Assembly: GCF_002896965.1 (NCBI RefSeq) | Contig: NZ_LYMM01000095.1 | Coordinates: 1-64,000 of the forward strand | Reading direction: 5' to 3' | Source: Novosphingobium guangzhouense | Lineage (GTDB): Bacteria > Pseudomonadota > Alphaproteobacteria > Sphingomonadales > Sphingomonadaceae | Length of the DNA: 64,000 bases | Shown: one piece after another, positions 33,545 to 42,745 of the stretch | How positions within the stretch are numbered: the stretch's first letter is position 1 | How the letters are laid out: each line of letters starts with the position of its first letter | Program-made: the position numbers and the translations under genes | Notes under the pieces: model-generated | The model's database searches: none | What the model was told of the DNA's origin: nothing | What the model saw: only the letters and a program-made list of their open reading frames with translations

Positions 33545-34812
33545 GCCCGAAACCCGGTCTCGTATCACGCCATTATGTGCTGGCCGCGGGCGGCACCGGC
33601 GGGCACCTTATCCCGGCGTTCGCCCTGGCGGCAGAGCTTCACGCGCGCGGCCACCACGTCGCGCTGGTGACGGACGAACGCGGCGCGGCGATTCCCGGCA
33701 AGCCCGATTACCTGACTGCCCATGTGCTGCCGCAGGGCCGCATCGCGGGGAAGAATCCGATCGGCTGGCTCAAGGGCGCAAAGGGCGTGCTGGCCGGGCG
33801 CCGCATGGCGCTGCGCCTGTTCGACAGCTTCGAGCCGACTGCCGTAGTCGGTTTCGGCGGATACCCGGCGATGCCGACGATGCTGGCGGCAAGGGCGGCA
33901 AAGCTGCCGATCATCCTGCACGAGCAGAACTCGGTGCTGGGCCGCGTGAACCGTTGGTTCGCGAAGAAGGTCGATGCCATCGCCACCTCTGCGGAAAAGA
34001 CAGAGAAGCTCGATCCCGCGCTGGCAGACAAGGTCACCGTGGTGGGCAACCCGGTGCGTGATGAAGTGCTGCGCCTGCGCGAGCAGCCGTTTCCCGAGTT
34101 TACCGACGACAGCCTGTTTCGCATTCTCGTCACCGGCGGCAGTCAGGGCGCGCGCGTGCTTTCGGATGTGGTGCCTGAAGGTCTGGCGATGCTCCCCCCC
34201 GCGCTGCGTTCGCGTCTGCAGGTGATCCAGCAGGCGCGCGCCGAGGATATCGAGCGTGTGCGTGAACGGTATGCCGTGCATGGTATCCCGGCCGAACTGG
34301 CGACCTACTTCGAGAACATGGCCGAACGGCTTGCCGGTGCGCACCTGTTCATTGGCCGGTCGGGCGCGTCGACGATCGCGGAGCTGACCGCAGTGGGCCG
34401 GCCTGCCATCCTTATCCCGCTGCCTTACGCCATGGACGATCACCAGACCGCCAACGCGCGCGAGATGGTGGCGGGCGGCGGTGCGCGGGTGATCCGCCAG
34501 CCCGCTGTCACCACCGAAAACCCTGACGCCTACAAGGGCGACAAGCGCAACGCCCTGCTCAGCGAACAGGCCGAGATCCATCAGAAGATGGCCAAGGACT
34601 TGTGCCTGCAGATTCAGGCGATCGCCCAGCACCCCGAAACGCTGGCGAACGCCGCGCACGCCTCGTGGAACTGCGGCTATCCCAACGCGGCGCGTGATCT
34701 GGCCGACCTTGTCGAAAGCTTCGGCGCAGCGCCGATCATGGACGTCATTCGAATGGAAAAGGCCAGCTTGCCCAAGGGCGGCGAAGCGCTGGCAATGGAG
34801 AATATCAAGTGA
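33541..34812 (+). CDS. murG: UDP-GlcNAc:lipid I N-acetylglucosaminyltransferase MurG
   Basis: A 423-residue peripheral membrane GT-B glycosyltransferase converting lipid I to lipid II. N-terminal GGTGGHLIPAFALA, HEQNSVLGRVNRWF, TGGSQGARVLS, and the donor-site GRSGASTIAELTAVGRPAILIPLPYAMDDHQ. It is somewhat longer than usual, mainly in the C-terminal tail (after about residue 370). The ATG overlaps the ftsW stop (ATGA); I did not use the long upstream extension that lies inside ftsW. Confidence 0.95.
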   Translation: MSPKPGLVSRHYVLAAGGTGGHLIPAFALAAELHARGHHVALVTDERGAAIPGKPDYLTAHVLPQGRIAGKNPIGWLKGAKGVLAGRRMALRLFDSFEPTAVVGFGGYPAMPTMLAARAAKLPIILHEQNSVLGRVNRWFAKKVDAIATSAEKTEKLDPALADKVTVVGNPVRDEVLRLREQPFPEFTDDSLFRILVTGGSQGARVLSDVVPEGLAMLPPALRSRLQVIQQARAEDIERVRERYAVHGIPAELATYFENMAERLAGAHLFIGRSGASTIAELTAVGRPAILIPLPYAMDDHQTANAREMVAGGGARVIRQPAVTTENPDAYKGDKRNALLSEQAEIHQKMAKDLCLQIQAIAQHPETLANAAHASWNCGYPNAARDLADLVESFGAAPIMDVIRMEKASLPKGGEALAMENIK

Positions 34813-36230
34813 AGGGCGTCGGCACCGAAATCGGGACCATCCATTTCGTCGGGATCGGCGGCATCGGCATGTCTGGCATCGCCGAGGTCATGCACAACCT
34901 CGGTTACTCGGTTCAGGGCAGCGACATTGCCGAGGGTTACGTCGTCGAGGGGCTGCGTGCGCGCGGGATCAAGGTGATGATCGGCCACGCGGCTGAAAAC
35001 GTCGAGGGTGCGGCGGTGGTCGTCACCTCAACAGCGGTGAAGCGCGAGAATCCCGAGGTCGTCTACGCTCTTGAGCATCGCATCCCGGTGGTCCGCCGCG
35101 CGGAGATGCTGGCCGAACTGATGCGCCTCAAGAACACCGTCGCGGTGGCAGGGACGCACGGCAAGACCACGACGACCTCGATGGTCGCGGCACTGCTCGA
35201 TGCGGGCGGCGTCGACCCGACGGTCATCAACGGTGGCATCATCAATTCCTACGGATCGAACGCGCGCCTTGGTGCGTCGGACTGGATGGTGGTGGAAGCG
35301 GACGAGAGCGACGGCTCTTTCCTGCGTCTTGACGGTACGATCGCCATTGTGACGAACATCGATCCCGAGCACCTCGACCATTACGGTTCGTTCGACAAGA
35401 TCAAGGAATCCTTCGTCGAATTCATCGAGAACGTGCCGTTCTACGGCGCGGCGATGCTGTGCATCGATCACCCCGAGGTGCAGGCGATCATCCCCAAGGT
35501 GCGCGACCGCCGCGTGGTGACCTACGGCTTCTCCGCCCAGGCCGACATTCGCGGCGAGAACGTGACGCCGATCCCTGGCGGCAACCGTTTCGACGTGGCG
35601 CTGCGCCAGCGCGACGGCAGCTTCCGCCGGATCGAGGGTATCGAACTGCCGATGCCGGGCCGCCACAACGTCCAGAACGCGCTCGCAGCCGTGGGCGTGG
35701 CCGTGGAGATGGGCTGCTCTGATGCCTGCATCCAGACCGGCTTCTCCAAGTTCGGCGGCGTCAAGCGGCGCTTCACCAAAGTCGGCGAAGTGGAACTGGA
35801 CGGCGGCAGCGTCACCGTGATCGACGATTACGGCCACCACCCGGTCGAGATCCGCGCCGTGCTCGCCGCCGCGCGTGAAGGCGTGAAGGGGCGCGTCATC
35901 GCCGTGGTGCAGCCGCACCGCTTCACCCGCCTGCGCGATCACATGGAGGACTTCGAAAGCGCCTTCAACGACGCCGACGTGGTCTACGCCGCGCCGGTCT
36001 ACGCCGCGGGAGAGCAGCCGATCGAGGGTGTGGACAGCGCCGCGATGGTATCGGGCATGAAGGCGCGCGGGCACCGTTCGGCGCAGGTCATCGCCGGGCC
36101 CGATGCGCTGGCCGATGCGCTGGCTGGTTCGATCCAGCCGGGCGACATGGTCGTGTGCCTTGGCGCGGGTGACATCACCAAGTGGGCAGCCGGGCTTGCC
36201 GACGCCGTTCGTGCACGGAGGGCAGGGTGA
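34809..36230 (+). CDS. murC: UDP-MurNAc:L-Ala ligase MurC
   Basis: A 473-residue Mur ligase adding the first stem-peptide residue. HFVGIGGIGMSGIAEV at the N-terminus, ATP loop VAGTHGKTTTTSMVA, EADESDGSFL, and DDYGHHPVEIRAVL in the C-domain, all MurC hallmarks. GTG start in a GTGA overlap with murG; its stop overlaps the murB GTG. Confidence 0.97.
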   Translation: MKGVGTEIGTIHFVGIGGIGMSGIAEVMHNLGYSVQGSDIAEGYVVEGLRARGIKVMIGHAAENVEGAAVVVTSTAVKRENPEVVYALEHRIPVVRRAEMLAELMRLKNTVAVAGTHGKTTTTSMVAALLDAGGVDPTVINGGIINSYGSNARLGASDWMVVEADESDGSFLRLDGTIAIVTNIDPEHLDHYGSFDKIKESFVEFIENVPFYGAAMLCIDHPEVQAIIPKVRDRRVVTYGFSAQADIRGENVTPIPGGNRFDVALRQRDGSFRRIEGIELPMPGRHNVQNALAAVGVAVEMGCSDACIQTGFSKFGGVKRRFTKVGEVELDGGSVTVIDDYGHHPVEIRAVLAAAREGVKGRVIAVVQPHRFTRLRDHMEDFESAFNDADVVYAAPVYAAGEQPIEGVDSAAMVSGMKARGHRSAQVIAGPDALADALAGSIQPGDMVVCLGAGDITKWAAGLADAVRARRAG

Positions 36231-37141
36231 CACTTACGCTCGATCAGACGACTGTTCGGGGCAAGCTGACGGCCAATGCGCCGCTGGCCCCGCTCGTCTG
36301 GTTCAAGGCCGGCGGTCATGCGCAATGGCTGTTCGAGCCGAAAGACCTTGCGGACCTGCAGGACTTCCTGCGGGCGCTGGACCCGGCAGTGCCGTTGATG
36401 GCACTAGGGCTCGGTTCCAACATGATCGTGCGTGACGGCGGCGTTCCGGGCGTGGTGATCCGGCTGGGCAAGGCCTTTGCCAAAGTGACCAAGGTGGACG
36501 ACGTCACGCTCGATTGCGGCGGCGGGGCGAGCGGCATTCTCGTGTCCTCCACCGCGCGCGACGCGGGGATTGCGGGCGTGGAGTTCCTGCGCTCGATCCC
36601 CGGCACCGTGGGCGGCTTCGTGCGCATGAATGGCGGGGCTTACGGCGGTGAGGTCAAGGATATCCTCGTCGACTGCGACGTGGTCCTGCGTTCGGGTGAA
36701 CTGGTCACGTTTGGCAATGCGGACCTCGGCTATACCTACCGCCATTCCGAACTGCCCGAGGGCGCAGTGGTCGTCTCTGCGCGGTTCAAGGGGCGCTCTG
36801 GCGAATCCGCCGCGATCCAGGCCGAGATGGACCGCATCTCCGCCGCACGCGAAGCGTCGCAGCCGCTGCGATCCAAGACCGGCGGCTCCACCTTCAAGAA
36901 CCCCGAAGGCCACGCCGCCTGGAAGCTGGTGGACGAGGCGGGCTGTCGCGGTCTGGCGCTGGGCGGCGCGCAAGTGAGCGAGAAGCACACCAACTTCCTG
37001 CTCAACACCGGCGATGCCACCAGCGAGGATATCGAAAACCTTGGCGACGAAGTGCGCCGCCGGGTGAAGGACAAGTCCGGCGTCGACCTCGAATGGGAAA
37101 TCCAGCGGGTTGGCCAGAGAGTTGAAGGAGGGCGCTCGTGA
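36227..37141 (+). CDS. murB: UDP-N-acetylenolpyruvoylglucosamine reductase MurB
   Basis: A 304-residue FAD enzyme reducing enolpyruvyl-UDP-GlcNAc to UDP-MurNAc. FAD-binding LGLGSNMIVRDGGVPGVVI, RSIPGTVGGFVRMNGGAYGGE, and KTGGSTFKNPEGHAAWKLVDEAGCRG near the end are diagnostic; the spacing fits type I MurB. The GTG start (VTLTLDQTTV) overlaps the murC stop, the same GTGA junction as elsewhere in the cluster; the upstream in-frame ATG lies within murC. Confidence 0.95.
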   Translation: MTLTLDQTTVRGKLTANAPLAPLVWFKAGGHAQWLFEPKDLADLQDFLRALDPAVPLMALGLGSNMIVRDGGVPGVVIRLGKAFAKVTKVDDVTLDCGGGASGILVSSTARDAGIAGVEFLRSIPGTVGGFVRMNGGAYGGEVKDILVDCDVVLRSGELVTFGNADLGYTYRHSELPEGAVVVSARFKGRSGESAAIQAEMDRISAAREASQPLRSKTGGSTFKNPEGHAAWKLVDEAGCRGLALGGAQVSEKHTNFLLNTGDATSEDIENLGDEVRRRVKDKSGVDLEWEIQRVGQRVEGGRS

Positions 37142-37647
37142 GAGATGATCGCCTGTCCCGCCACGAACAGCAGATCCTCGACAACATCGAGGAGTTCGGT
37201 TGCCACATTACCGTCGTCACCCCGCCCGACGATGCCGATGAGGATGACGAGAGCGAGGAGCGCTTCGCCTACTCGGTCGGCTTTCGCACCACGGTCAGCC
37301 AGCCTGAGGTAATCGTCTTCGGCTTCTCGACCGAACTTTCGGCAGCGGTCATCAACGGTGTGCTCGACATGTGCCGCGAAGGGCTGGTGCTGGAGGATTG
37401 GAAAGAGGTCGACGGCCTCCTCAAGGGCCACCGCTGCATGATCCGCGAGGTCGAGCCCGAATGCCTGATCCCGCACTACTTCAACTCGGCGATGTGGTAC
37501 GCCGAGCATGAGGGGGAAGAAATGTCCCGCGCGATGCAGATCGTCTGGCCGGGCGTGGATGACGGCCTCTTCCCCTGGGACAAGGACTGCTCCGATGCCG
37601 TCCGCGACCTGCAAACCCCGCTTTATCGAACGAGTCTGAATTCATGA
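37138..37647 (+). CDS. DUF4262 domain protein embedded in the dcw cluster
   Basis: A 169-residue acidic cytoplasmic protein with the DUF4262 pattern: SRHEQQILDNIEEFGCHITVV, FAYSVGFRTTVSQPEVIVFG and the C-terminal MQIVWPGVDDGLFPWD. The family's function is unknown. It sits between murB and ddl with GTGA and ATGA overlaps on the two sides, so it is translated with cell-wall enzymes. This is not part of textbook dcw order. A role in wall synthesis or its control is suggested by position only. Confidence 0.85.
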   Translation: MRDDRLSRHEQQILDNIEEFGCHITVVTPPDDADEDDESEERFAYSVGFRTTVSQPEVIVFGFSTELSAAVINGVLDMCREGLVLEDWKEVDGLLKGHRCMIREVEPECLIPHYFNSAMWYAEHEGEEMSRAMQIVWPGVDDGLFPWDKDCSDAVRDLQTPLYRTSLNS

Positions 37648-38600
37648 GCCTGAATGCTATCCACGTCGCAGTCCTGATGGGCGGTTGGTCGAGCGAACGC
37701 CCGGTCTCGCTGATGAGCGGCGAGGGCGTGGCCAAGGCTCTGGAATCGAAGGGGCACAAGGTCACCCGTATCGACATGGACCGCGACGTCGCGCTGCGTC
37801 TCGCCGAAGCGAAGCCGGATGTGGTCTTCAATGCGCTGCACGGCGCACCGGGGGAAGATGGCACGGTGCAGGGCATGATGGACCTGATGGGCCTGACCTA
37901 CACGCATTCGGGCCTTGCGACTTCGGTGATCGCGATCGACAAGGAACTGACCAAGCAGGCGCTGGTCCCGCATGGCGTACCGATGCCCGGTGGCCGCGTG
38001 GTCAGGTCCGCCGACATTCATGTCGCCGATCCGCTGCCGCGCCCTTACGTGCTCAAGCCGGTCAACGAAGGCTCGTCGGTGGGCGTCGCCATCGTCACGG
38101 AAGAGGGCAACTACGGCAATCCGATCGCGAAGGGCGTGACGGGGCCGTGGCAGGAGTTCGACGAACTGCTGGCCGAACCGTATATTCGCGGCCGCGAACT
38201 GACGACGGCGGTGATCGGCGACCGCGCCTTGCTGGTCACTGAACTCAAGCCGAAGTCGGGCTTCTACGATTTCGATTCCAAGTACACCGACGGTATGACC
38301 GAGCACGTCTGCCCGGCCGAAATCCCCGATGAGATCACGCAGGCCTGCAAGGATATTGCCTTGCGGGCGCACCAGTTGCTGGGCTGCAAGGGCACCAGCC
38401 GTTCGGATTTCCGCTGGGATGATACGCAGGGGATCGAGGGGCTGTTCCTGCTGGAAGTGAACACCCAGCCGGGGATGACGCCGCTCAGCCTCGTTCCCGA
38501 GCAGGCGCGCGCCTGCGGCATGGAATACCCCGAACTCGTCGAGGCGATCATCGCCGAGGCGCTCGCAGACGCCAAGGTGCGTGGGGCAAAGCCAAAATGA
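37644..38600 (+). CDS. ddl: D-alanine--D-alanine ligase
   Basis: A 318-residue ATP-grasp ligase making the D-Ala-D-Ala dipeptide used by MurF. VLMGGWSSERPVSLMSG, NALHGAPGEDGTVQG, YVLKPVNEGSSVGV and FLLEVNTQPGMTPLS are visible; the last holds metal ligands. Overlaps DUF4262 gene upstream and ftsQ downstream by 4 nt each. It is the DdlB-type enzyme of the cluster. Confidence 0.96.
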   Translation: MSLNAIHVAVLMGGWSSERPVSLMSGEGVAKALESKGHKVTRIDMDRDVALRLAEAKPDVVFNALHGAPGEDGTVQGMMDLMGLTYTHSGLATSVIAIDKELTKQALVPHGVPMPGGRVVRSADIHVADPLPRPYVLKPVNEGSSVGVAIVTEEGNYGNPIAKGVTGPWQEFDELLAEPYIRGRELTTAVIGDRALLVTELKPKSGFYDFDSKYTDGMTEHVCPAEIPDEITQACKDIALRAHQLLGCKGTSRSDFRWDDTQGIEGLFLLEVNTQPGMTPLSLVPEQARACGMEYPELVEAIIAEALADAKVRGAKPK

Positions 38601-39562
38601 GCCAGACCATCCGGCGCAAGGGCACGACCGCCCGCAAGGCCGCCGCGCAGGCGGGCACGCAGCGCAAAGTGCGCGTGGCCAAGGCACGGACGGGGTCTGC
38701 GGTCGATCAGGTAATGGCCTGGCTGCCGTTCTCGGAAACGCAACTGCACAAGATCTTCCTCGTCGCCATCCTTGGCGGCGCGGCGGCGCTTGTGTGCGTG
38801 GTGGCCAGCTTTGCAGGGCTGCCGGGTCTGGCCGGACACCAGATGGCGCTGATCGCCGGACAGACCGGTTTCGAGGTGAAGCGCGTCGAAGTGCGCGGCG
38901 TCAAGAACATCAACGAGCTGAAGGTCTACGAGAAGGCGCTGGCCGAACGGGATCGGGCGATGCCGCTGGTGGATATCGAGGCGCTGCGGCAGGACCTGCT
39001 GACGCTGTCGTGGGTCAAGGATGCGCGGGTCTCGCGCCAGTTGCCCGACACCCTCGTCATCGACATCGTCGAGCGTGAACCGCATGCAGTGCTGCGCAAG
39101 GACGACCGCTTCGTGCTGATCGACGAGACGGGGCATGAACTGGAGGTCATCAATCGCAAGAATGCGGGCAACCGGCTGATCGTATCCGGTCTGGGCGCGG
39201 GCCAGCAGGTGCTTGCCCTTGGTCACCTGCTGGAAGCAGCGCCGGCGATGAAGCCGCGCGTGGCTGAAGCCGAATGGATCGGCAATCGCCGCTGGAACCT
39301 GACCTTCCAGTCCGGCCAGGTCCTTGCGCTACCCGAGGGTGATCGCGAATCCGCCAGCGCGCTGGTCACTTTCGCGCGGCTCGATGGCACCAACCGGTTG
39401 CTGGGCGGCAAGGTCACTGCGTTCGACATGCGGGCCAAGGATCGCATGTACATGCGCGTGCCGGAGCAGGACGGGCAGGAACTGGCATTGAAGGCAGGCT
39501 CCGTGCCGCACACCGGGGCAGCGGCGAGTGCGACGCAGGGCGCGGCAGGGGAAGAACAGTAA
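38597..39562 (+). CDS. ftsQ: Cell division protein FtsQ
   Basis: A 321-residue bitopic divisome protein: basic cytoplasmic N-terminus rich in Lys/Arg, membrane helix IFLVAILGGAAALVCVVASF (about 50-70), then POTRA (FEVKRVEVRGVKNINEL) and FtsQ beta domains (VSRQLPDTLVIDIVEREPHAVLR). It scaffolds FtsL/FtsB and later proteins. Overlaps ddl by 4 nt and ftsA by one base. The C-terminus carries an Ala/Gly-rich tail. Confidence 0.93.
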   Translation: MSQTIRRKGTTARKAAAQAGTQRKVRVAKARTGSAVDQVMAWLPFSETQLHKIFLVAILGGAAALVCVVASFAGLPGLAGHQMALIAGQTGFEVKRVEVRGVKNINELKVYEKALAERDRAMPLVDIEALRQDLLTLSWVKDARVSRQLPDTLVIDIVEREPHAVLRKDDRFVLIDETGHELEVINRKNAGNRLIVSGLGAGQQVLALGHLLEAAPAMKPRVAEAEWIGNRRWNLTFQSGQVLALPEGDRESASALVTFARLDGTNRLLGGKVTAFDMRAKDRMYMRVPEQDGQELALKAGSVPHTGAAASATQGAAGEEQ

Positions 39563-40842
39563 TGGGCAACCAGCGCATCACCCGCGTATTCGGCGCGGTC
39601 AACATCGGTTCCTTCCGCATTTCCGCCATCGTGGCGGGGATCAACGAGGTGGGCGACATGGTCGTGCTCGGATCGGGGCACCGCGCCAGCCAGGGCATCA
39701 AGCGCGGCTTTGTCACCGACATGGCCGCTGCGACCTATGCCGTGCGCGATGCCATCGATCGGGCCGAGAAGATGGCGGACACTGCCGTCCAGAAGGTGTG
39801 GATCGGTTGCTCGGGCGCAGGGCTTGCCAGCCGGATCGACCAGTTCGACGCGGAGATAGGCGGCCGCCGGATCGAGCAGGAAGATATCGACCAGCTGCTG
39901 ATTTCGGCCAAGGACGTGATCCAGCCGGACGGCCGCATGGTGCTCCACGCCCAGCCGGCGCAGTACCGCCTTGATGGCGCGCATGGCGTGATCGACCCCA
40001 AGGGCCTGCATGCAGAGCGGCTTGGTGTCGACATTCACATCATGCTGGCGGACGGTGCGCCGATCCGCAACCTGACCGAAGCCGTGCAGTCCGCGCATCT
40101 TGAGGTGGAGGCAGTCGTCGGCTCTCCCATCGCCGCGGGGCAGGCATGTCTTTCGCCGGAGGAGCGCGATCTGGGCGTCGCCCTTGTCGAATTCGGGGGC
40201 GAGGTTACCAACGTCGCGATCTATGAGCAGGGCATGCTCAAGGACATGATGTCGATCCCGATGGGCTCGGCGGACATCACCGATGCCATCGCCTCGGCCT
40301 TCGGTATCCGCCGGTTCCAGGCGGAACGGCTCAAGTGCGTCAACGGCTCGGCCATCGCCAGCCCGCATGATCACCGCGAGATGATCCCCGTCAACGCGCC
40401 GGGCGAAGAAGGCACCGGGCCGATCGCGCGCCATGCCGATGACAAGAACCGCATCCCGCGCGCCGAACTGATCGGCGTGATCACCGGCCAGCTTGGCACC
40501 CTGATGGAAGAGGTGAACAAGGCGCTCAAGACGATGCGCTTCACCGGCCAGCGCGGCAAGCAGGTGGTTTTCACCGGCGGCGGCGCCGAACTGGTCGGCC
40601 TTGCCGATTACGCCCAGGCGGCCATTGGCAAGCCCGTTCGCATCGGCCGCGTGGCGCATCTGGCCGGACTGGCCGAAGCGCATGTGAAACCGGGCTTCTC
40701 AACGCTGGCGGGGCTGGTCCTCTACGCCGCCGCCGACCCGGTCGACATCCGCGCGCTGGGGCGCAGCCACACCAGTACGGTGCGCCTTGGCAAGCTGGGT
40801 ATGGTGGGCCGTGTCTATCAGGCGCTGCGCGAATACTTTTGA
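39562..40842 (+). CDS. ftsA: Cell division protein FtsA
   Basis: A 426-residue actin-like membrane tether of FtsZ. N-terminal VFGAVNIGSFRISAIVAGI is the phosphate-1 loop; the SHS2 (1C) region is around residues 85-165; ALVEFGGEVTNVAIYEQG is phosphate-2; GKQVVFTGGGAELVGL the adenosine site. The C-terminal amphipathic segment YQALREYF serves membrane binding. The usual phosphate-1 Gly/Thr pattern reads NIGSFRIS, mildly divergent. ftsZ follows after 179 nt. Confidence 0.94.
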   Translation: MGNQRITRVFGAVNIGSFRISAIVAGINEVGDMVVLGSGHRASQGIKRGFVTDMAAATYAVRDAIDRAEKMADTAVQKVWIGCSGAGLASRIDQFDAEIGGRRIEQEDIDQLLISAKDVIQPDGRMVLHAQPAQYRLDGAHGVIDPKGLHAERLGVDIHIMLADGAPIRNLTEAVQSAHLEVEAVVGSPIAAGQACLSPEERDLGVALVEFGGEVTNVAIYEQGMLKDMMSIPMGSADITDAIASAFGIRRFQAERLKCVNGSAIASPHDHREMIPVNAPGEEGTGPIARHADDKNRIPRAELIGVITGQLGTLMEEVNKALKTMRFTGQRGKQVVFTGGGAELVGLADYAQAAIGKPVRIGRVAHLAGLAEAHVKPGFSTLAGLVLYAAADPVDIRALGRSHTSTVRLGKLGMVGRVYQALREYF

Positions 40843-41021
40843 ACGTTCAGAGTGCCTTGAAGACCAGTTGTGCAAACTGAACGACAAACGTGCTGAAAAT
40901 GGCGGAATTCGCGGCTTTGGCTGTGGACAAAGGCCTGTCATCCTTTGCCTAGACAAATCGAAGCGTGCAATCAGAGTGGTCAAGGAATTTTCTTCGCGCG
41001 ACGTGCCTGCAGGAGAGCGAA
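40843..41021 (+). promoter_or_regulatory. ftsA-ftsZ intergenic region, likely ftsZ promoter region
   Basis: This is the only sizeable gap within the cluster downstream of mraZ, so ftsZ probably has its own promoter here. The palindrome TGAACGTTCA overlaps the ftsA stop (40840-40849), and CAGTT-GTGCA-AACTG forms a small hairpin. CAGGAGAG precedes the ftsZ start as a strong ribosome site. I saw no CtrA-type TTAA-N7-TTAA and no GANTC methylation site in it. Confidence 0.4.
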
Positions 41022-42566
41022 ATGAGCATTAACATCGGACCGCCGGCTATCGAGGAGCTTCGTCCTCGCATTCTCGTTATCGGCGTCGGCGGTGCGGGCG
41101 GAAACGCGATCGCCAACATGATCGGCGCCCAGATCGAGGGCGTGGACTTCGTGGTGGCCAACACCGACGCACAGGCGCTGAACAACTCGATCGCGGAAAC
41201 GCGCATCCAGCTTGGCCCTGAAATCACGCAGGGTCTTGGTGCCGGTGCGCGCCCCGAAGTGGGTCGTGCCGCCGCAGAGGAAACCCGTGAGGAACTGGAG
41301 CGCCTGCTCGACGGCGTCCACATGGTCTTCATCGCGGCCGGCATGGGCGGTGGCACCGGCACGGGTGCGGCCCCGATCATCGCGCAGGCCGCGCGTGAAA
41401 AGGGCGTCCTCACGGTGGGCGTCGTCTCCAAGCCGTTCATGTTCGAAGGTACGCGCCGTATGCGCGCTGCCGATTCGGGCATCGAGGAACTGCAGAAGCA
41501 CGTCGATACTCTGATCGTCATTCCCAACCAGAACCTGTTCCTGGTGGCGAAGGCGGAAACGACCTTCAAGGAAGCGTTCACGCTGGCCGACGAAGTGCTG
41601 CAGCAGGGCGTGCGGTCGATCACCGACCTGATGATCATGCCCGGCCTCATCAACCTCGACTTCGCGGACGTTCGCTCGGTCATGGGTGAAATGGGCAAGG
41701 CAATGATGGGCACCGGCGAAGGCGAAGGCCCGAACCGTGCTCTGGAAGCCGCCGAACGCGCCATTGCCAACCCGCTGCTGGACGGCGTGTCGATGCAGGG
41801 CGCGAAGGGCGTCATCATCTCGATCATCGGCGGCGACGACATGAAGCTGCTCGAAGTCGACGAGGCCGCGAACCACATTCGCGAACTGGTCGATCCCGAT
41901 GCGAACATCATCTGGGGGTCGGCGTTCAACCCCGACCTGCAGGGCAAGATCCGCGTCTCGGTTGTCGCCACCGGCATCGAACAGACGACGGAAATGGCAG
42001 AGATCGCCTCGCGTCCGCTGAACCTGGGTGCTTCGCGCGGTCTGGCGCGTCCGGCACTGCACACGCCGCCTGCCGCTCCGACTTATCAGGCGCCTGTCGC
42101 TCCGGCGCCCGCGCCGGTGGCTCAGCCCGCTCCGGCCCCGGCTCCCGAGCCGTTCCCGGCGCCGTCGCAGGCTTACGAACCGGCTGCGGAACTTGAACTT
42201 GGCGCCGAGGATGAGGCTCAGGCTGCTGCTCCGGCCCCTGCGGCCACGCCCGGATTTGCGGGTCTGCGCGGCATCCAGAAGGAACCGCTGGACCTCAGCT
42301 TCGAAGCTCCGGCAGAGCCTGCCCCGGCTCCGCGCCGCGCGCAGGATGAACTGCTCCTCGATGGTGGTCAGCAGGCTGCTCCGGCCCCGGCGGCCGCTCC
42401 CGCAGCGCCGCGTACCAAGCCGGTCGGCGGTGGCAGCACCCTGTTCGAGCGCATGACCAGCCTGTCGCGTCCGCGTCCCGGTGCCGAGGCCGCGCCTGAC
42501 GATGAGGACAGCGACGGCGGCTCGATCAGCATTCCGCGCTTCCTTGGTCGCCAGAACAACCAGTAA
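41022..42566 (+). CDS. ftsZ: Cell division protein FtsZ
   Basis: A 514-residue tubulin-like GTPase that forms the Z ring. The GTP loop is AAGMGGGTGTGAAPI, the T7 loop region is INLDFADVRSVM, and a long Ala/Pro-rich linker (about residues 345-495) ends in the conserved tail SISIPRFLGRQ that binds FtsA. I start at MSINIGPPAIEEL, preceded by AGGAGAG; the longer frame is intergenic. A 10-bp hairpin follows the stop. Confidence 0.97.
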   Translation: MSINIGPPAIEELRPRILVIGVGGAGGNAIANMIGAQIEGVDFVVANTDAQALNNSIAETRIQLGPEITQGLGAGARPEVGRAAAEETREELERLLDGVHMVFIAAGMGGGTGTGAAPIIAQAAREKGVLTVGVVSKPFMFEGTRRMRAADSGIEELQKHVDTLIVIPNQNLFLVAKAETTFKEAFTLADEVLQQGVRSITDLMIMPGLINLDFADVRSVMGEMGKAMMGTGEGEGPNRALEAAERAIANPLLDGVSMQGAKGVIISIIGGDDMKLLEVDEAANHIRELVDPDANIIWGSAFNPDLQGKIRVSVVATGIEQTTEMAEIASRPLNLGASRGLARPALHTPPAAPTYQAPVAPAPAPVAQPAPAPAPEPFPAPSQAYEPAAELELGAEDEAQAAAPAPAATPGFAGLRGIQKEPLDLSFEAPAEPAPAPRRAQDELLLDGGQQAAPAPAAAPAAPRTKPVGGGSTLFERMTSLSRPRPGAEAAPDDEDSDGGSISIPRFLGRQNNQ

Positions 42567-42584
42567 GTCGGAAACGATGTGTCA

Positions 42585-42619
42585 GATTGGCGGGGGCTGT
42601 GCTCCCGCCAATCGCATTT
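42585..42619 (+). terminator. Terminator-like hairpin after ftsZ
   Basis: GATTGGCGGG pairs with CCCGCCAATC over 10 bp with a 9-nt loop, starting 18 nt after the ftsZ stop, and is followed by GCATTTC. It marks the end of the dcw transcript. Confidence 0.65.
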
Positions 42620-42745
42620 CAAGGGTCGGTGCGGCGGCGTTCGTTCAAGGTTCATGTCGCCCCGTCCATGCGCACGCGCGGCTGAAGCGGGCGGCATGAT
42701 TGTAAATCGCGGGTAGCCTTGTGCATGTGACCCGCGCGATCGGGT

